In this document: positions 35,733-44,152 of the stretch, piece by piece | Position numbering within the stretch: position 1 is the first letter of the stretch | Layout: each line of letters opens with the position of its first letter | Assembly (NCBI GenBank): GCA_030429005.1 | Contig: JAUIDP010000014.1 | Coordinates: 1-55,092, forward strand | Direction of reading: 5' to 3' | Length of the DNA stretch: 55,092 nucleotides | From: Gammaproteobacteria bacterium | GTDB lineage: Bacteria; Pseudomonadota; Gammaproteobacteria; Steroidobacterales; Woeseiaceae | Translations under genes and position numbers: made by a program | The notes under the pieces: generated by a model | What the model saw: the letters and a program-made list of their open reading frames with translations, nothing else | Told to the model about the DNA's origin: nothing | Databases searched by the model: none

Positions 35733-37088
35733 ATGAAATCAGCATTCGCGAGCATTCTCGTGGGATCCGTACTATTGCCAGCTACCGTTATCGCAGGCCC
35801 GACAGCCTATGTCGAGAACAACAGAAACGGTGGGCCGGGCTCGCTACGCGCGGCACTGGCCAGTGGCGCGACAGAAGTCGTCATCAAACCGGCCGTCGGC
35901 ACCATCACGCTGAAATCACCGCTCTGGTACACCGGCGTGAAGGCTTTGACGATCAAGGGTAGCGGCCAGACCATCGAAGGCTTTGGCCTCGGTGAGGCAT
36001 CGATGCTGACGCTCACGAAAGGTGCCGACCTGAAGATCAGCAACCTGACTTTCGATGCCGGTGGTGGTGACGAAGACGGCCCCTGGGAACGACTGGTCAA
36101 CGAAGGCGGCGGCCGTGCAATCTACGTCGACGTTCCCGCAAACGCGACTGGCGTCGTCAGGCTGGACCTGCAGGACGTGACCGTCCTCGGCACCGGCAAC
36201 CACGGCGTGCACGTATCGGATTGCCTGCTGGAAGCCGAAGACGGCGGCGACGACGCCGATGCCTGTGGCGACGGCAATACCGGCGAGGGCGAAGGCTCGG
36301 ATGCTTCGATCCACGTTTTTCTCAGGAACGTGTTGGTGCAGCAAAGTGGTTTCGGTACCCAGGATGCCGACGGCGTTCGCATCGATGAACGCGGCTACGG
36401 CGACATTCGCCTCTGGGCCCGGACGTCGACCTTCGATCGCGTCGGTGCCGACGGTATCGAGCTGGACGAAGGCGGCTATGGCGACGTACACGTCGACGTT
36501 CGCTACGTCGACTTCACGCAAAACGGTGAGTACTGCCTCATCAACGAATTCATTCCCGGCGACGACTGCGATGACGACGGCGATCCCGACGTCGACGACG
36601 GCTTCGATATCGACGAAGCCGGCCCCGGTTCTATCCTCGGCCAGGTTCGCGACAGCAGCGTGATCGAGAACTACGACGAGGGCCTGGATTTCGACGAGGC
36701 CGGCATGGGCGGTACCAACCTGAAGTTCGTCAATATCACCAGCATCGACAATACAGACGAAGGCATCAAGGTCTCCGAGCTGGACCACGGCGACAACCGC
36801 GCATGGCTGAACAACGTGCATGAAACGGGTGACTTCGAGTTTGAAGAGATCGGCGATGGCAGCACGTCGATCGCGGTATTCAATACCTGGGTCGGCGATG
36901 ACTTCAAGTTCGTCGAGGAGAATGCCGGCACGGTCACGCTGTTCCTGCATGACACCGAGATCGTCGACAAGCTCGAGATCGAAGCGGTCGACCCCGGCCC
37001 TGAAACGGTCGATGCCTTCCTCAGGCAACGCGGCAGTACGATCGGCGAAATCGACCTGGTCGACGACACGACATTGCTCGAGTTCTAG
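35733..37088 (+). CDS. Acidic beta-helix repeat protein, secreted
   Basis: This 451-residue exported protein has a signal peptide (MKSAFASILVGSVLLPATVIA) and a start like a right-handed parallel beta-helix: NRNGGPGSLRAALASGATEV and KSPLWYTGVKALTIKGSGQT, as in pectate-lyase-like folds. From about residue 210 it carries irregular repeats of 30-40 residues with a D/E-E-x-G-x-G turn: IDERGYGDIRLW, LDEGGYGDVHVD, IDEAGPGSILGQ, FDEAGMGGTNLKF, SELDHGDNRAW, EEIGDGSTSIAV. The strong Asp/Glu content suggests calcium binding. No catalytic residues are obvious. GGAG eight bases before the ATG fixes the start. Confidence 0.7.
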   Translation: MKSAFASILVGSVLLPATVIAGPTAYVENNRNGGPGSLRAALASGATEVVIKPAVGTITLKSPLWYTGVKALTIKGSGQTIEGFGLGEASMLTLTKGADLKISNLTFDAGGGDEDGPWERLVNEGGGRAIYVDVPANATGVVRLDLQDVTVLGTGNHGVHVSDCLLEAEDGGDDADACGDGNTGEGEGSDASIHVFLRNVLVQQSGFGTQDADGVRIDERGYGDIRLWARTSTFDRVGADGIELDEGGYGDVHVDVRYVDFTQNGEYCLINEFIPGDDCDDDGDPDVDDGFDIDEAGPGSILGQVRDSSVIENYDEGLDFDEAGMGGTNLKFVNITSIDNTDEGIKVSELDHGDNRAWLNNVHETGDFEFEEIGDGSTSIAVFNTWVGDDFKFVEENAGTVTLFLHDTEIVDKLEIEAVDPGPETVDAFLRQRGSTIGEIDLVDDTTLLEF

Positions 37089-37102
37089 AAACGAAAAACT
37101 AG

Positions 37103-37235
37103 GCAAAAAGGGGTCAACAAAAAGGACCAACAAAAAGGGGTCAGAGCCCTTTCTGAATAAAACTGCCAGAGTGTTCTTAAGCACAAAAAGGGCTCTGACC
37201 CCTTTTTGTTGGTCCTTTTTGTTGGCTCCTTTTGC
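37103..37235. repeat. Large inverted repeat with tandem sub-repeats
   Basis: Two arms (37103-37152 and 37185-37235) are inverted copies; the inner 38 bases are identical and the outer parts differ by one gap and two bases. Each arm holds three tandem units of about 14 bases starting AAAAAGG. The 32-base centre is unrelated. It lies between convergent genes and would form a very strong bidirectional terminator. The core GGGGTCAG is shared with the terminator at 26051. It may be a REP-like element. Confidence 0.85.
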
Positions 37236-37236
37236 G

Positions 37237-38580
37237 TTACTCGTCGTGGCGGGCGTCGGTTATGCGATCCAGCCGCCGCAGCGTCGGGAAAAGCAGGAGT
37301 GCACCCGCCACGACACCGGCCGCCATGATGCCGCCGGTCAGCACGGTAGCCACCGGGCCGAGGAATGTCGCGACCGTACCTGCACGAAAGTCGCCGAGGT
37401 CATTGGACGTGGCGATAAACAGCGCATTGACCGAGTTGACCCGCCCTCGCAGCTCGTCCGGTGTCGCCAGCTGGATGATTGTCGAGCGTACATTGACACT
37501 CACCATGTCTGACGCACCGTAGACGAACAGCGCGGCCAGGCTGAGCCACAAGCTTCCGGAGATGGCGAAAACAATGATCGACACCGCGAAAATCGCCAGT
37601 GCCGTGTTAAGCAGTGCGCCGGTGTGGCGCATTGGCGGCAGGCGAGCGAACAGGATTCCGGCAGCAACCGCGCCAAGCGCCGGCATCGCGCGCATCAGTC
37701 CGAGCGCCTCCGGGCCCACGTGCAGCACATCGATGGCATAGACCGGCAACAGCGCCACGACACTGCCAACCAGCACAATGAACAGGTCCAGCGATATGGA
37801 TGGCAGCACCAGCGGGTTCCGGTAGACGTAGCGAATGCCGTCCAGCATCTGCGCCAGGCCGCGGCCTGCCGGCCGCCGGACAACGATCGATGGCAGCAAC
37901 ATGGCCATGCCTGCAGCCACGAAACAGGAGACCGCCAGCAGCGGGTAGATGCCGGTATCCATCCAGGCGATCAGGAAGCCGGCGACAAACGGACCCGCGG
38001 CGCTGCCGGCCGTCCAGCTCGTGCTGGTCAGCGCAACCGCCCGCGACAGGTAGTCCCGCGAAACAATGCCCGGCAGGATGGAGTCGACCGCCGGCATGTA
38101 GAACGCCCGGGCAATGCCGTTCAGGAACAGCAGGCTGAAAACGACAAACCGGTCGAATTCGCCGCTGCCGAGGCTGATGGCCAGTCCGACCAGGACGAGG
38201 CCCTCGAGCACGGCACAGCCAACCATGACATGCTTGCGTTGCAGGTTGTCGACGACCCAGCCGGACAGGATGAACAGCCCGGCTATCGGCAGGATCTGCA
38301 TCAGTCCGACCAGCGCCAGGTCGAACGGGTTGCCGGTTGCCGCGTAGATATGCCAGCCGACAGCGACTGACAGCATCGTCGACGCGAGTGTCACGAACAC
38401 CCGCGAGACAAGATAGAGTGCCAGTGCCGCGTTCAGGACGAGGTGCTTTGCGTCGCTGCCAGCCGCGCAGTGTCGCCGCTGACACCAATGATGGAACAGG
38501 CCGCAAGGACGGCCAGCGGCATCGCTCCGGCAACACCCGGCGATTGTCTGCGGGTATGATTGATCCCTGACATGGTGCAC
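37237..38580 (-). CDS. MFS transporter (start uncertain)
   Basis: A 12-helix major facilitator transporter of the enterobactin-exporter/MFS_3 type. Recognisable parts are ALYLVSRVFVTLASTMLSVA, GWVVDNLQRKHVMVG (loop 2-3), and STIIQLATPDELRGRVNSVN (loop 10-11 region). The first 48 residues of the frame, from GTG 38580, look unlike protein coding. The only good Shine-Dalgarno (AGGAG) points to ATG 38573 in another frame, which ends at 38433. The true start may therefore be a CTG at 38436, overlapping that stop as CTGA, or a frameshift may have split the N-terminus. Substrate unknown. Confidence 0.8.
   Translation of the reverse strand: MHHVRDQSYPQTIAGCCRSDAAGRPCGLFHHWCQRRHCAAGSDAKHLVLNAALALYLVSRVFVTLASTMLSVAVGWHIYAATGNPFDLALVGLMQILPIAGLFILSGWVVDNLQRKHVMVGCAVLEGLVLVGLAISLGSGEFDRFVVFSLLFLNGIARAFYMPAVDSILPGIVSRDYLSRAVALTSTSWTAGSAAGPFVAGFLIAWMDTGIYPLLAVSCFVAAGMAMLLPSIVVRRPAGRGLAQMLDGIRYVYRNPLVLPSISLDLFIVLVGSVVALLPVYAIDVLHVGPEALGLMRAMPALGAVAAGILFARLPPMRHTGALLNTALAIFAVSIIVFAISGSLWLSLAALFVYGASDMVSVNVRSTIIQLATPDELRGRVNSVNALFIATSNDLGDFRAGTVATFLGPVATVLTGGIMAAGVVAGALLLFPTLRRLDRITDARHDE
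38433..38573 (-). CDS. Possible small lipoprotein or leader upstream of MFS
   Basis: This 46-codon frame begins at an ATG with AGGAG six bases upstream and ends TGA inside the MFS frame. Its N-terminus (NHTRRQSPGVAGAMPLAVLA followed by AC) resembles a lipoprotein signal with Cys26. It may be a real small gene translationally coupled to the transporter, a leader, or the product of a frameshift. The evidence is thin. Confidence 0.3.
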   Translation of the reverse strand: MSGINHTRRQSPGVAGAMPLAVLAACSIIGVSGDTARLAATQSTSS

Positions 38581-38643
38581 TCCTGTTGGTCTGCCGCCAG
38601 ATTACCAGTTGCGCTGCCAGGTGTTTAGCCCGAGGGAATCCGG

Positions 38644-40116
38644 ATGAAAATTTTCGTTCAGGCAGTCGCGGTAGTTGCCCTGCTTTGCCTCACCGCATGC
38701 AGCAGCACTGGCCCGGACACGGCAGCGGGTGATGCGCCGATCGAATTGCGACTGATGAGCTTCAACATCGAATGGGGCGGCACCCATGTCAGCTTCGACA
38801 ACGTAGTCGCTGCTATTCGTCTTTCGGGTGCCGACATCGTCGGTATCCAGGAAGCCGAAGGCAACCTGGCACGCCTGGCCGGCGAACTGGGCTGGCACTA
38901 CAACCTGCAGAACTATGTCATCTCGAAGTTCCCGCTGCTGGATCCGCCGGGTGCCGATCGCCGCTTCGTTCTGGTCGAGGTGCGACCCGGCGCAGTTGTC
39001 GCACTGGCGAACGTCCATCTCCCTTCGGATCCATACGGACCCGAGCGAGTCCGTGACGATGCGTCCCTCGATGAGGTTCTGGCGCTGGAAACCGGCCTGC
39101 GCCTGGCTGCACTGCGCCCCACCCTCGACGCGCTGGCCGCGACGCTGAAAAGCGGAACCCCTGCATTCATCACCGGTGACTTCAATGCGCCGTCGCATAC
39201 CGACTGGAGCGAGACGACGACGGGTGCCCGGCCACATATGAAATACGCCGTGGACTGGCCGACCAGCCGCGCCGTGGAAAGCGCCGGCTTCCGTGATTCC
39301 TGGCGGGAGATGCATCCGGACCCCGCGGCCTCCCCGGGCCTCACCTGGTGGGCGGGCCGCCCGCCACTCGCCGCTTATGCGCCCGGTGCCAACGATCCGC
39401 AGGATCGTATCGACTTCATCTGGGTCGCCGGGCCGGCCCGGACAACGGCCAGCACACTGGCCGGCGAACCCGGTGCGAGAGATGTGACAGTCAGCGTTTC
39501 ACCGTGGCCAAGCGATCACCGGGCGGTGGTCTCAACCTTTGTCACAACCCCGGCTGCCATGCCGCGACTGCTGAGCCCGCAACGACGCATCTACAGCACA
39601 GCCGAAGACGCTGTCATCACGTATCGCAATGCCGAGGACTCGCTGATCGACGTCGCCGGTGTTGGCAGCTTCCCGGTTTCCGGCGACGGGAATCTCGTGG
39701 TTCCGGCCGGCGACCTCGACACCGGCCGCCATGACATCGCACTTCGCACGCCGGGCAAAACGGATATCCGGAGTGACTTCTGGCGCATCGACCCGGCGTC
39801 ATCGCCGCTGGTCGAGACATCCCGCCGCAGCTACGACGTCGGCGAAGCCGTTCAGATCAGCTGGAAGAACGGGCCCGGCAATCGCAACGATTACCTCGGC
39901 ATTTACGAGGCCGGGATCGACGCCGAATACATAGCGGGATATGACGGAGGCCTTGCCTGGATTTACGTGGACGCACTGCCGGAAGGCACGCTGCGGCTCG
40001 ACCAGGCGTCGTCGATGTCCGCCTGGCCATTGCCGCGCGGCAGCTATGTCGTTCGCCTGCTCAAGGATGACGGTTACGAAGTGTTGGCCGAGTCGCAACC
40101 GTTTACCGTCCGCTGA
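38644..40116 (+). CDS. Endonuclease/exonuclease/phosphatase-family lipoprotein
   Basis: This 490-residue lipoprotein (LCLTAC, Cys19) contains the EEP catalytic fold at about residues 36-300: LMSFNIEWGG, IVGIQEAEG, NVHLPSDP, TGDFNAPSHTDW, DPQDRIDFIWV and WPSDHRAVV, which supply the Asn, Glu, Asp-Asn and Asp-His residues of the metal-dependent site. Substrates of the fold are phosphodiesters or phosphomonoesters, including DNA, phospholipid head groups and inositol phosphates. The C-terminal 170 residues form two beta-rich parts with KNGPGNRNDYLGIYEAG and YVVRLLKDDGYEVLA, an Ig-like region seen in some secreted phosphoesterases. Confidence 0.86.
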   Translation: MKIFVQAVAVVALLCLTACSSTGPDTAAGDAPIELRLMSFNIEWGGTHVSFDNVVAAIRLSGADIVGIQEAEGNLARLAGELGWHYNLQNYVISKFPLLDPPGADRRFVLVEVRPGAVVALANVHLPSDPYGPERVRDDASLDEVLALETGLRLAALRPTLDALAATLKSGTPAFITGDFNAPSHTDWSETTTGARPHMKYAVDWPTSRAVESAGFRDSWREMHPDPAASPGLTWWAGRPPLAAYAPGANDPQDRIDFIWVAGPARTTASTLAGEPGARDVTVSVSPWPSDHRAVVSTFVTTPAAMPRLLSPQRRIYSTAEDAVITYRNAEDSLIDVAGVGSFPVSGDGNLVVPAGDLDTGRHDIALRTPGKTDIRSDFWRIDPASSPLVETSRRSYDVGEAVQISWKNGPGNRNDYLGIYEAGIDAEYIAGYDGGLAWIYVDALPEGTLRLDQASSMSAWPLPRGSYVVRLLKDDGYEVLAESQPFTVR

Positions 40117-40164
40117 TGATCCGGCGTTATCATTGTTCGTGCAGGTAACGTGGAGAGAACCGGC

Positions 40165-40971
40165 ATGCCACTTGAGTATTTCGACCCCGATGTCGACAGT
40201 GCGAATGTTGTCAAAGCGCTTAAGCGTGACGGCGCTGCGATCATCAGGCAGCAGGCGTCTACAGAAACCGTCGACACGGTGCTCGGCGAGCTGCGCGAGC
40301 AGTTCGATACACAGGGCCGAAACGACGAGAACGATTTCAACGGCTACAAGACGCTGCGGGCAGGTGGCATTCTTGCCTGGTCTCCGACATCCGCCGAGCT
40401 GGTTGCACACCCGCGGGTGCTTGAGGTTTGCGATGCGATACTGCTGGAGCACTGCCTGAATTACCGGATCGGCAGCCTGACAGCGATTGAAATTCTGCCG
40501 GGCGAGAAAGCCCAGAACCTGCATACCGATGACGGCATCTACCCGCTGCGTATACCGGGCATGCAGTTACAGGTCAGCGCGATGTGGGCGCTGCAGGACT
40601 TCACCGAGGAGAACGGTGCCACTCGCGTCGTGCCGGGCAGTCACCTGGAAAGCAATGTGCACCGCTACCAGTCCGGCGAGATGGAGAAAAGCGACGCCGT
40701 CGTCCAGGCCGTCATGCCAAAAGGTTCGGTGCTCTTCTATATGGGAACCACCTGGCACGGCGGCGGCGCGAATCAATCGGATGCGCCCCGCGCGGGGTTG
40801 ATCAATACCTACGCGCTGGGCTGGCTCCGCCAGGAAGAAAACCAGTACCTGAACGTGCCGCGCGAAATCGCTGCTGGCTACCCGAAAAAAATACGCCAGC
40901 TAATGGGCTACAGCATGCACCGCACGCTGGGCGCCTACCAGCACGAAGACGGCACCTGGACGAAGGAATAG
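40165..40971 (+). CDS. Phytanoyl-CoA dioxygenase (PhyH) family protein
   Basis: A 268-residue Fe(II)/2-oxoglutarate dioxygenase of the PhyH family. The iron ligands are the HTD pair in [12 protein letters not shown] and the distal His in [12 protein letters not shown]; the 2-oxoglutarate-binding Arg is likely in [14 protein letters not shown]. It probably hydroxylates a small molecule; the family includes ectoine hydroxylase, and many members are of unknown substrate. I use ATG 40165, nine bases after GGAGAG, rather than the GTG at 40150. Its stop lies five bases before the convergent LEA14-like gene. Confidence 0.88.
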   Translation: MPLEYFDPDVDSANVVKALKRDGAAIIRQQASTETVDTVLGELREQFDTQGRNDENDFNGYKTLRAGGILAWSPTSAELVAHPRVLEVCDAILLEHCLNYRIGSLTAIEILPGEKAQNLHTDDGIYPLRIPGMQLQVSAMWALQDFTEENGATRVVPGSHLESNVHRYQSGEMEKSDAVVQAVMPKGSVLFYMGTTWHGGGANQSDAPRAGLINTYALGWLRQEENQYLNVPREIAAGYPKKIRQLMGYSMHRTLGAYQHEDGTWTKE

Positions 40972-40976
40972 CTCCT

Positions 40977-41444
40977 CTAGTTGGCAGCGGCCGGCGCCAG
41001 GGAAATCTCGCCCGCATCCTTGACGCGGATGCTGGGACTCAGTGGGCCGGGATCCAGTTTGGCCTCGAATTCGTAATCGATCGTGTTGCTGGCATTCGAC
41101 ATCATGTCGCGCAGCAGGCCGATACCGGCAAACAGGTTGGCTGAAGCCGTCAACGTCAAGTCGGCCTCGCCGTAACCTTCGACAACCGGCAGGTCATTGC
41201 CGACACCCTTGACGACATCGTGCCCGGCGAGGCTGACGGTGTAGGACACACCCGACAGCTTCAGTGACTCGTTGTTGGGATTCAACACGTGCAGCACGAT
41301 CTCGAAATCCGGCAGCGCTCCCTGCGACGGCAACGCCCGTACTGACTTCACGGTCACTGTCGGCGTCTCGAATCCCGGACGCATTCCCACACAACCAGAC
41401 AGCACTGTGAGTGCTACCAGCACGATGGCAGACCTTGACGGCAT
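40977..41444 (-). CDS. LEA14-like (WHy domain) lipoprotein
   Basis: The 155-residue protein has a lipobox TVLSGC (Cys18) and a single WHy/LEA type 2 beta-sandwich: FEIVLHVLNPNNESLKLSGV (the family's NPN motif), followed by YTVSLAGHDVVKGVG and ADLTLTASANLF. WHy domains are linked to desiccation and hypersensitive response in plants and to stress proteins in bacteria. It would sit in the envelope. The next genes on the same strand code for hemerythrin and a YidB-like protein. Confidence 0.83.
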   Translation of the reverse strand: MPSRSAIVLVALTVLSGCVGMRPGFETPTVTVKSVRALPSQGALPDFEIVLHVLNPNNESLKLSGVSYTVSLAGHDVVKGVGNDLPVVEGYGEADLTLTASANLFAGIGLLRDMMSNASNTIDYEFEAKLDPGPLSPSIRVKDAGEISLAPAAAN

Positions 41445-41488
41445 AACAGACCCTCTTTAGTTGTTGTTTTCTTTATATTACGCGAAGG

Positions 41489-42040
41489 CTAGGGAGCAAG
41501 CGCGTCCTGCAGCGACCGGAACTGCTTGTCGACGATCGGCCCGTACAGCGGGTCCGGGCGCCGAACGACAGTCGCCGATTCGATCTGCCCATGTCCGTCG
41601 GCGACCAGCTTGTCCAGGCGCCGGAACAGGTCGGACTCCTCCCAGTGCATATGCTCCCGCAACGCTTTCACGTAGCGCAGCGCATCCGCAACGATTTCCT
41701 TGCGGCGTACGGCGTTGCCGGACGCCACCATTTCCAGCTTCTCGCGTAATTCCAGGCCCTGGTCACCGATCTTCAGGTGATCTTCGGTGACGCGCGCCAT
41801 TCCCTGTGACAGATCCGGCCGAGCTGCGCGCAACTCCGCATACAGCATATCCTCGTTCGGGTGGTGCACGGCATCCGGGTAGACCGTCATGTAACGCATG
41901 ATGTCCACCATCAGCCCTAGCTGTCCGTCCCGCTCATCGAAGATTTCCTGCACCTGCTCCTCGAGCAGCGTAAGCAACTGCGCCATGTTGCGATGGTCCT
42001 GCCGAAGCCCGGTGAGAATTGGAGCGATTTCGTCCGCCAT
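41489..42040 (-). CDS. Hemerythrin-like domain protein
   Basis: A four-helix HHE domain (about residues 5-140) with candidate di-iron ligands in LRQDHRNMAQL, DAVHHPNEDMLYAEL, TEDHLKIGDQ and REHMHWEESDLFRRL. Such proteins bind O2 or NO or sense iron and redox state. A C-terminal tail of about 40 residues follows (ATVVRRPDPLYGPIVDKQF). Cytoplasmic. It lies alone between the WHy and YidB genes on the same strand, with gaps of 44 and 118 bases. Confidence 0.88.
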   Translation of the reverse strand: MADEIAPILTGLRQDHRNMAQLLTLLEEQVQEIFDERDGQLGLMVDIMRYMTVYPDAVHHPNEDMLYAELRAARPDLSQGMARVTEDHLKIGDQGLELREKLEMVASGNAVRRKEIVADALRYVKALREHMHWEESDLFRRLDKLVADGHGQIESATVVRRPDPLYGPIVDKQFRSLQDALAP

Positions 42041-42158
42041 GGAACAAACCTCTGCGATTTAAAGAGTCTGTTCCCCCAATCTAGTTCGCGCTGCCGGGCC
42101 AGGCTATCCGGAATTGTTCGTACTCGGCGTGACGGCCCGTAGCCGGTCTGTTCGCAGA

Positions 42159-42590
42159 TCAGGCGCTCTTCGTAAGACTGCCCATCAGTCCTTCGAGCAT
42201 GCTGTCGAGACCGCCGGTGTCCGGCAGTGCACCGTCCGGGCTCAGCTTGTCGACGATTTGCGGCAACAGTCCGGACAGCAGGGCACCGGCTTCGCTGCCA
42301 CTGATACCAGCCTCATCGGCGAACTTCGACAGCTTGTCGGGCCCCAGTGCCGAAGCCAGTTTGTCCGGTGCAACGGCGAGATTGTCGCCACTGCCCAGCC
42401 AGGACGATACAGCATCGGCCAGTCCGCCCGACTGCAGCGAGCCAACGATGTCGGCAAGCCCGCCGCCAGAGCCGTTGCCCGAGCTGAGCAGTTTCATCGC
42501 TGACTTGGCGATTTCCGGGTTGTCCATCGCGAACTTCGCAACATCGCCCATCATGTCCGGGTTCTTCAAAAGTGCATCAAGCATTCCCAT
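42159..42590 (-). CDS. YidB-like DUF937 protein
   Basis: The 143-residue protein matches the YidB/DUF937 family: GSGGGLADIVGSLQSGGLAD, VSSWLGSGDNLAVAPDKL and EAGALLSGLLPQIVDKLSP are diagnostic. I choose ATG 42590, preceded by GAGGAG; the longer frame adds residues with no family match. Its function is not established. It is an abundant stress-associated cytoplasmic protein in related bacteria, by general knowledge. Confidence 0.85.
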   Translation of the reverse strand: MGMLDALLKNPDMMGDVAKFAMDNPEIAKSAMKLLSSGNGSGGGLADIVGSLQSGGLADAVSSWLGSGDNLAVAPDKLASALGPDKLSKFADEAGISGSEAGALLSGLLPQIVDKLSPDGALPDTGGLDSMLEGLMGSLTKSA

Positions 42591-42780
42591 TCGGTGTTCT
42601 CCTCTCGTTCTTATTGTTCTCACGGGTCCGTGAAATTGGCTGATCATTCACACTAGATCATCGCGGAGTGTACCGCCACCACAAGGCTGCAATAAACGCG
42701 ATATTGGTACGAGTGGTTCACGCTTGTGCCGAGCACCACGGCGTCCCCTGCGTTCCCGAGTCGCTTGACAACATCATGAC

Positions 42781-42814
42781 CCATATGTACCATGTCTCTC
42801 CGTGGTACATATGG
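42781..42814. promoter_or_regulatory. Palindromic operator of the GntR gene
   Basis: Perfect 12-base arms CCATATGTACCA (42781-42792) and TGGTACATATGG (42803-42814) are separated by ten bases. It lies 25 bases before the GntR start. Autoregulation by YtrA-type GntR proteins at such sites is known, so this is probably its own operator. Confidence 0.8.
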
Positions 42815-42839
42815 AACTTAACAACAGACGGACAATTCC

Positions 42840-43229
42840 ATGCAAATCGTCATTGATATAGAAAACCCGAATCCACCGTTCGCGCAGCTGATCGAGCAGA
42901 TCAAACAGGCTGTCAGCAGCGGCCAGCTCGCGCCCGGCGCCCCGCTGCCGTCCATACGCCAGCTCGCCAGCGACCTGGACCTGAACAACAAGACCGTGGC
43001 GAAAGCCTACCGCCTGCTCGAGCGCGACTCGGTCATCCAGTCACGCGGCTATCGCGGCACTTTTGTGCACCCGGACGGCCAATCGAACAGCAGCGTCGAC
43101 CTGAACTCGTGGGTCGTCGAACAACTGCAGGAAACCATAGCGGCGTTTCGCAAGGCGGGGGTGACCGACCCCGAAATCAACAATGCCTTTCGCAACGTCA
43201 TGAATGAATCAATCATTACAGGAGGCTGA
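42840..43229 (+). CDS. GntR-family (YtrA-type) transcription regulator
   Basis: The 129-residue protein is a short GntR: winged helix at about 8-76 (FAQLIEQIKQAVSSGQLAPG, LPSIRQLASDLDLNNKTVAK, RGYRGTFV), then a helical dimerisation tail of about 50 residues without a ligand-binding domain. This is the YtrA subfamily, which usually regulates an adjacent membrane system. The downstream membrane gene begins three bases after its stop, and a perfect palindrome lies upstream. Confidence 0.92.
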   Translation: MQIVIDIENPNPPFAQLIEQIKQAVSSGQLAPGAPLPSIRQLASDLDLNNKTVAKAYRLLERDSVIQSRGYRGTFVHPDGQSNSSVDLNSWVVEQLQETIAAFRKAGVTDPEINNAFRNVMNESIITGG

Positions 43230-43232
43230 CTC

Positions 43233-44111
43233 ATGGCCTGGTCAAACAATCTTTTCTACATCGTCTTCGCAGGACAGATATTGCTGTTGTCCTGGTACCT
43301 GCCAACGAAACTGCTTGCGCGGATGCAGCACGTGCTGGAAACCTATCCGCCTGCGAAGTATCCGAAGCTGTACCCGAAACCGATCGAGCACTACAGGATG
43401 GGTCACTTGCTGTACAAGTACGCGAACCGCTGCATTCTGTTGCTGGGTTTCGCGATACTGCTCGCGCTCATGTTCTGGGTAGACCACGCCACCTTCGCCG
43501 ACGACGGCTTTATTTCCGAGGCCTGGCCGGCAGTCTTCGGTATGTTGCAGTTCCTGCCGCTGATCGGCGTGGAATTGTCCGAGTTCAGCAACCTCAAGCA
43601 AATGCGGCAGGCCAATTCGGCCGCGCGGCGGGTTGCCAGCCTGGAGCGGCGCAGTTTCATCGACATGGTCTCCCCGGCCTTACTCGGAATGACCGTGCTG
43701 CTGTTTGTCGGCGCGATCGTTTTCGACCTCTACGTGCACGACTTTGCCGTGTCCTGGGGACACGACACCGTGCACAGGGCTATCGTCATGAGTATTACCA
43801 ACGGGCTGCTCGCCACTGTCGGTCTCCTGAGTTTCTTCGGCCGCAAGCGGGACCCGCACCAGTCGGCGGAAGACAGGACTCACAGTGTTGCCGTCAACCT
43901 GAAGGCACTGCTGTTTATCAGCATGGCATTGAGCGTATTCAACCTGATGAGCGCCGCCGAGAACCTGGTGCATATGCAATCATTCGAAGCAGTGCTGGTC
44001 AGCATCTACTTCCAGGTCATTGCGCTGCTGTCAGTAGGCTACACGCTGAAAAACATAAAGACCGAAGACCTCAACTTTGACGTCTACAGGAAAGATGCAG
44101 CGGCAATATAA
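43233..44111 (+). CDS. Membrane protein of the GntR operon
   Basis: This 292-residue protein has about seven hydrophobic helices, for example LFYIVFAGQILLLSWYL, CILLLGFAILLALMFWV, LLGMTVLLFVGAIVFDLYV and NLKALLFISMALSVFNLM. I recognise no transporter signature. The soluble loop after helix 1 (about 30-65) is Pro/Tyr rich (YPPAKYPKLYPKPIEHYR). It is cotranscribed with a YtrA-type regulator, a setting where ABC or membrane efflux components are common, but there is no ATPase gene here. Confidence 0.75.
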   Translation: MAWSNNLFYIVFAGQILLLSWYLPTKLLARMQHVLETYPPAKYPKLYPKPIEHYRMGHLLYKYANRCILLLGFAILLALMFWVDHATFADDGFISEAWPAVFGMLQFLPLIGVELSEFSNLKQMRQANSAARRVASLERRSFIDMVSPALLGMTVLLFVGAIVFDLYVHDFAVSWGHDTVHRAIVMSITNGLLATVGLLSFFGRKRDPHQSAEDRTHSVAVNLKALLFISMALSVFNLMSAAENLVHMQSFEAVLVSIYFQVIALLSVGYTLKNIKTEDLNFDVYRKDAAAI

Positions 44112-44120
44112 GCCCCCTGG

Positions 44121-44152
44121 TGCTGGTCGTGGCTATTCGAGCACGACCAGCA
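44121..44152. other. Hairpin at the end of pyc
   Basis: An 11-bp perfect stem (44121-44131 with 44142-44152) and a ten-base loop that contains the pyc stop codon (44133-44135). It lies ten bases after the stop of the convergent membrane-protein gene. There is no T-tract, so it is at best a weak bidirectional terminator or an mRNA 3'-end stabiliser. Confidence 0.4.

Noticed and set aside
37103-37235. CRISPR array
   Set aside because: The tandem units are 14 bases long, without spacers of constant size, and they are arranged as two inverted arms.
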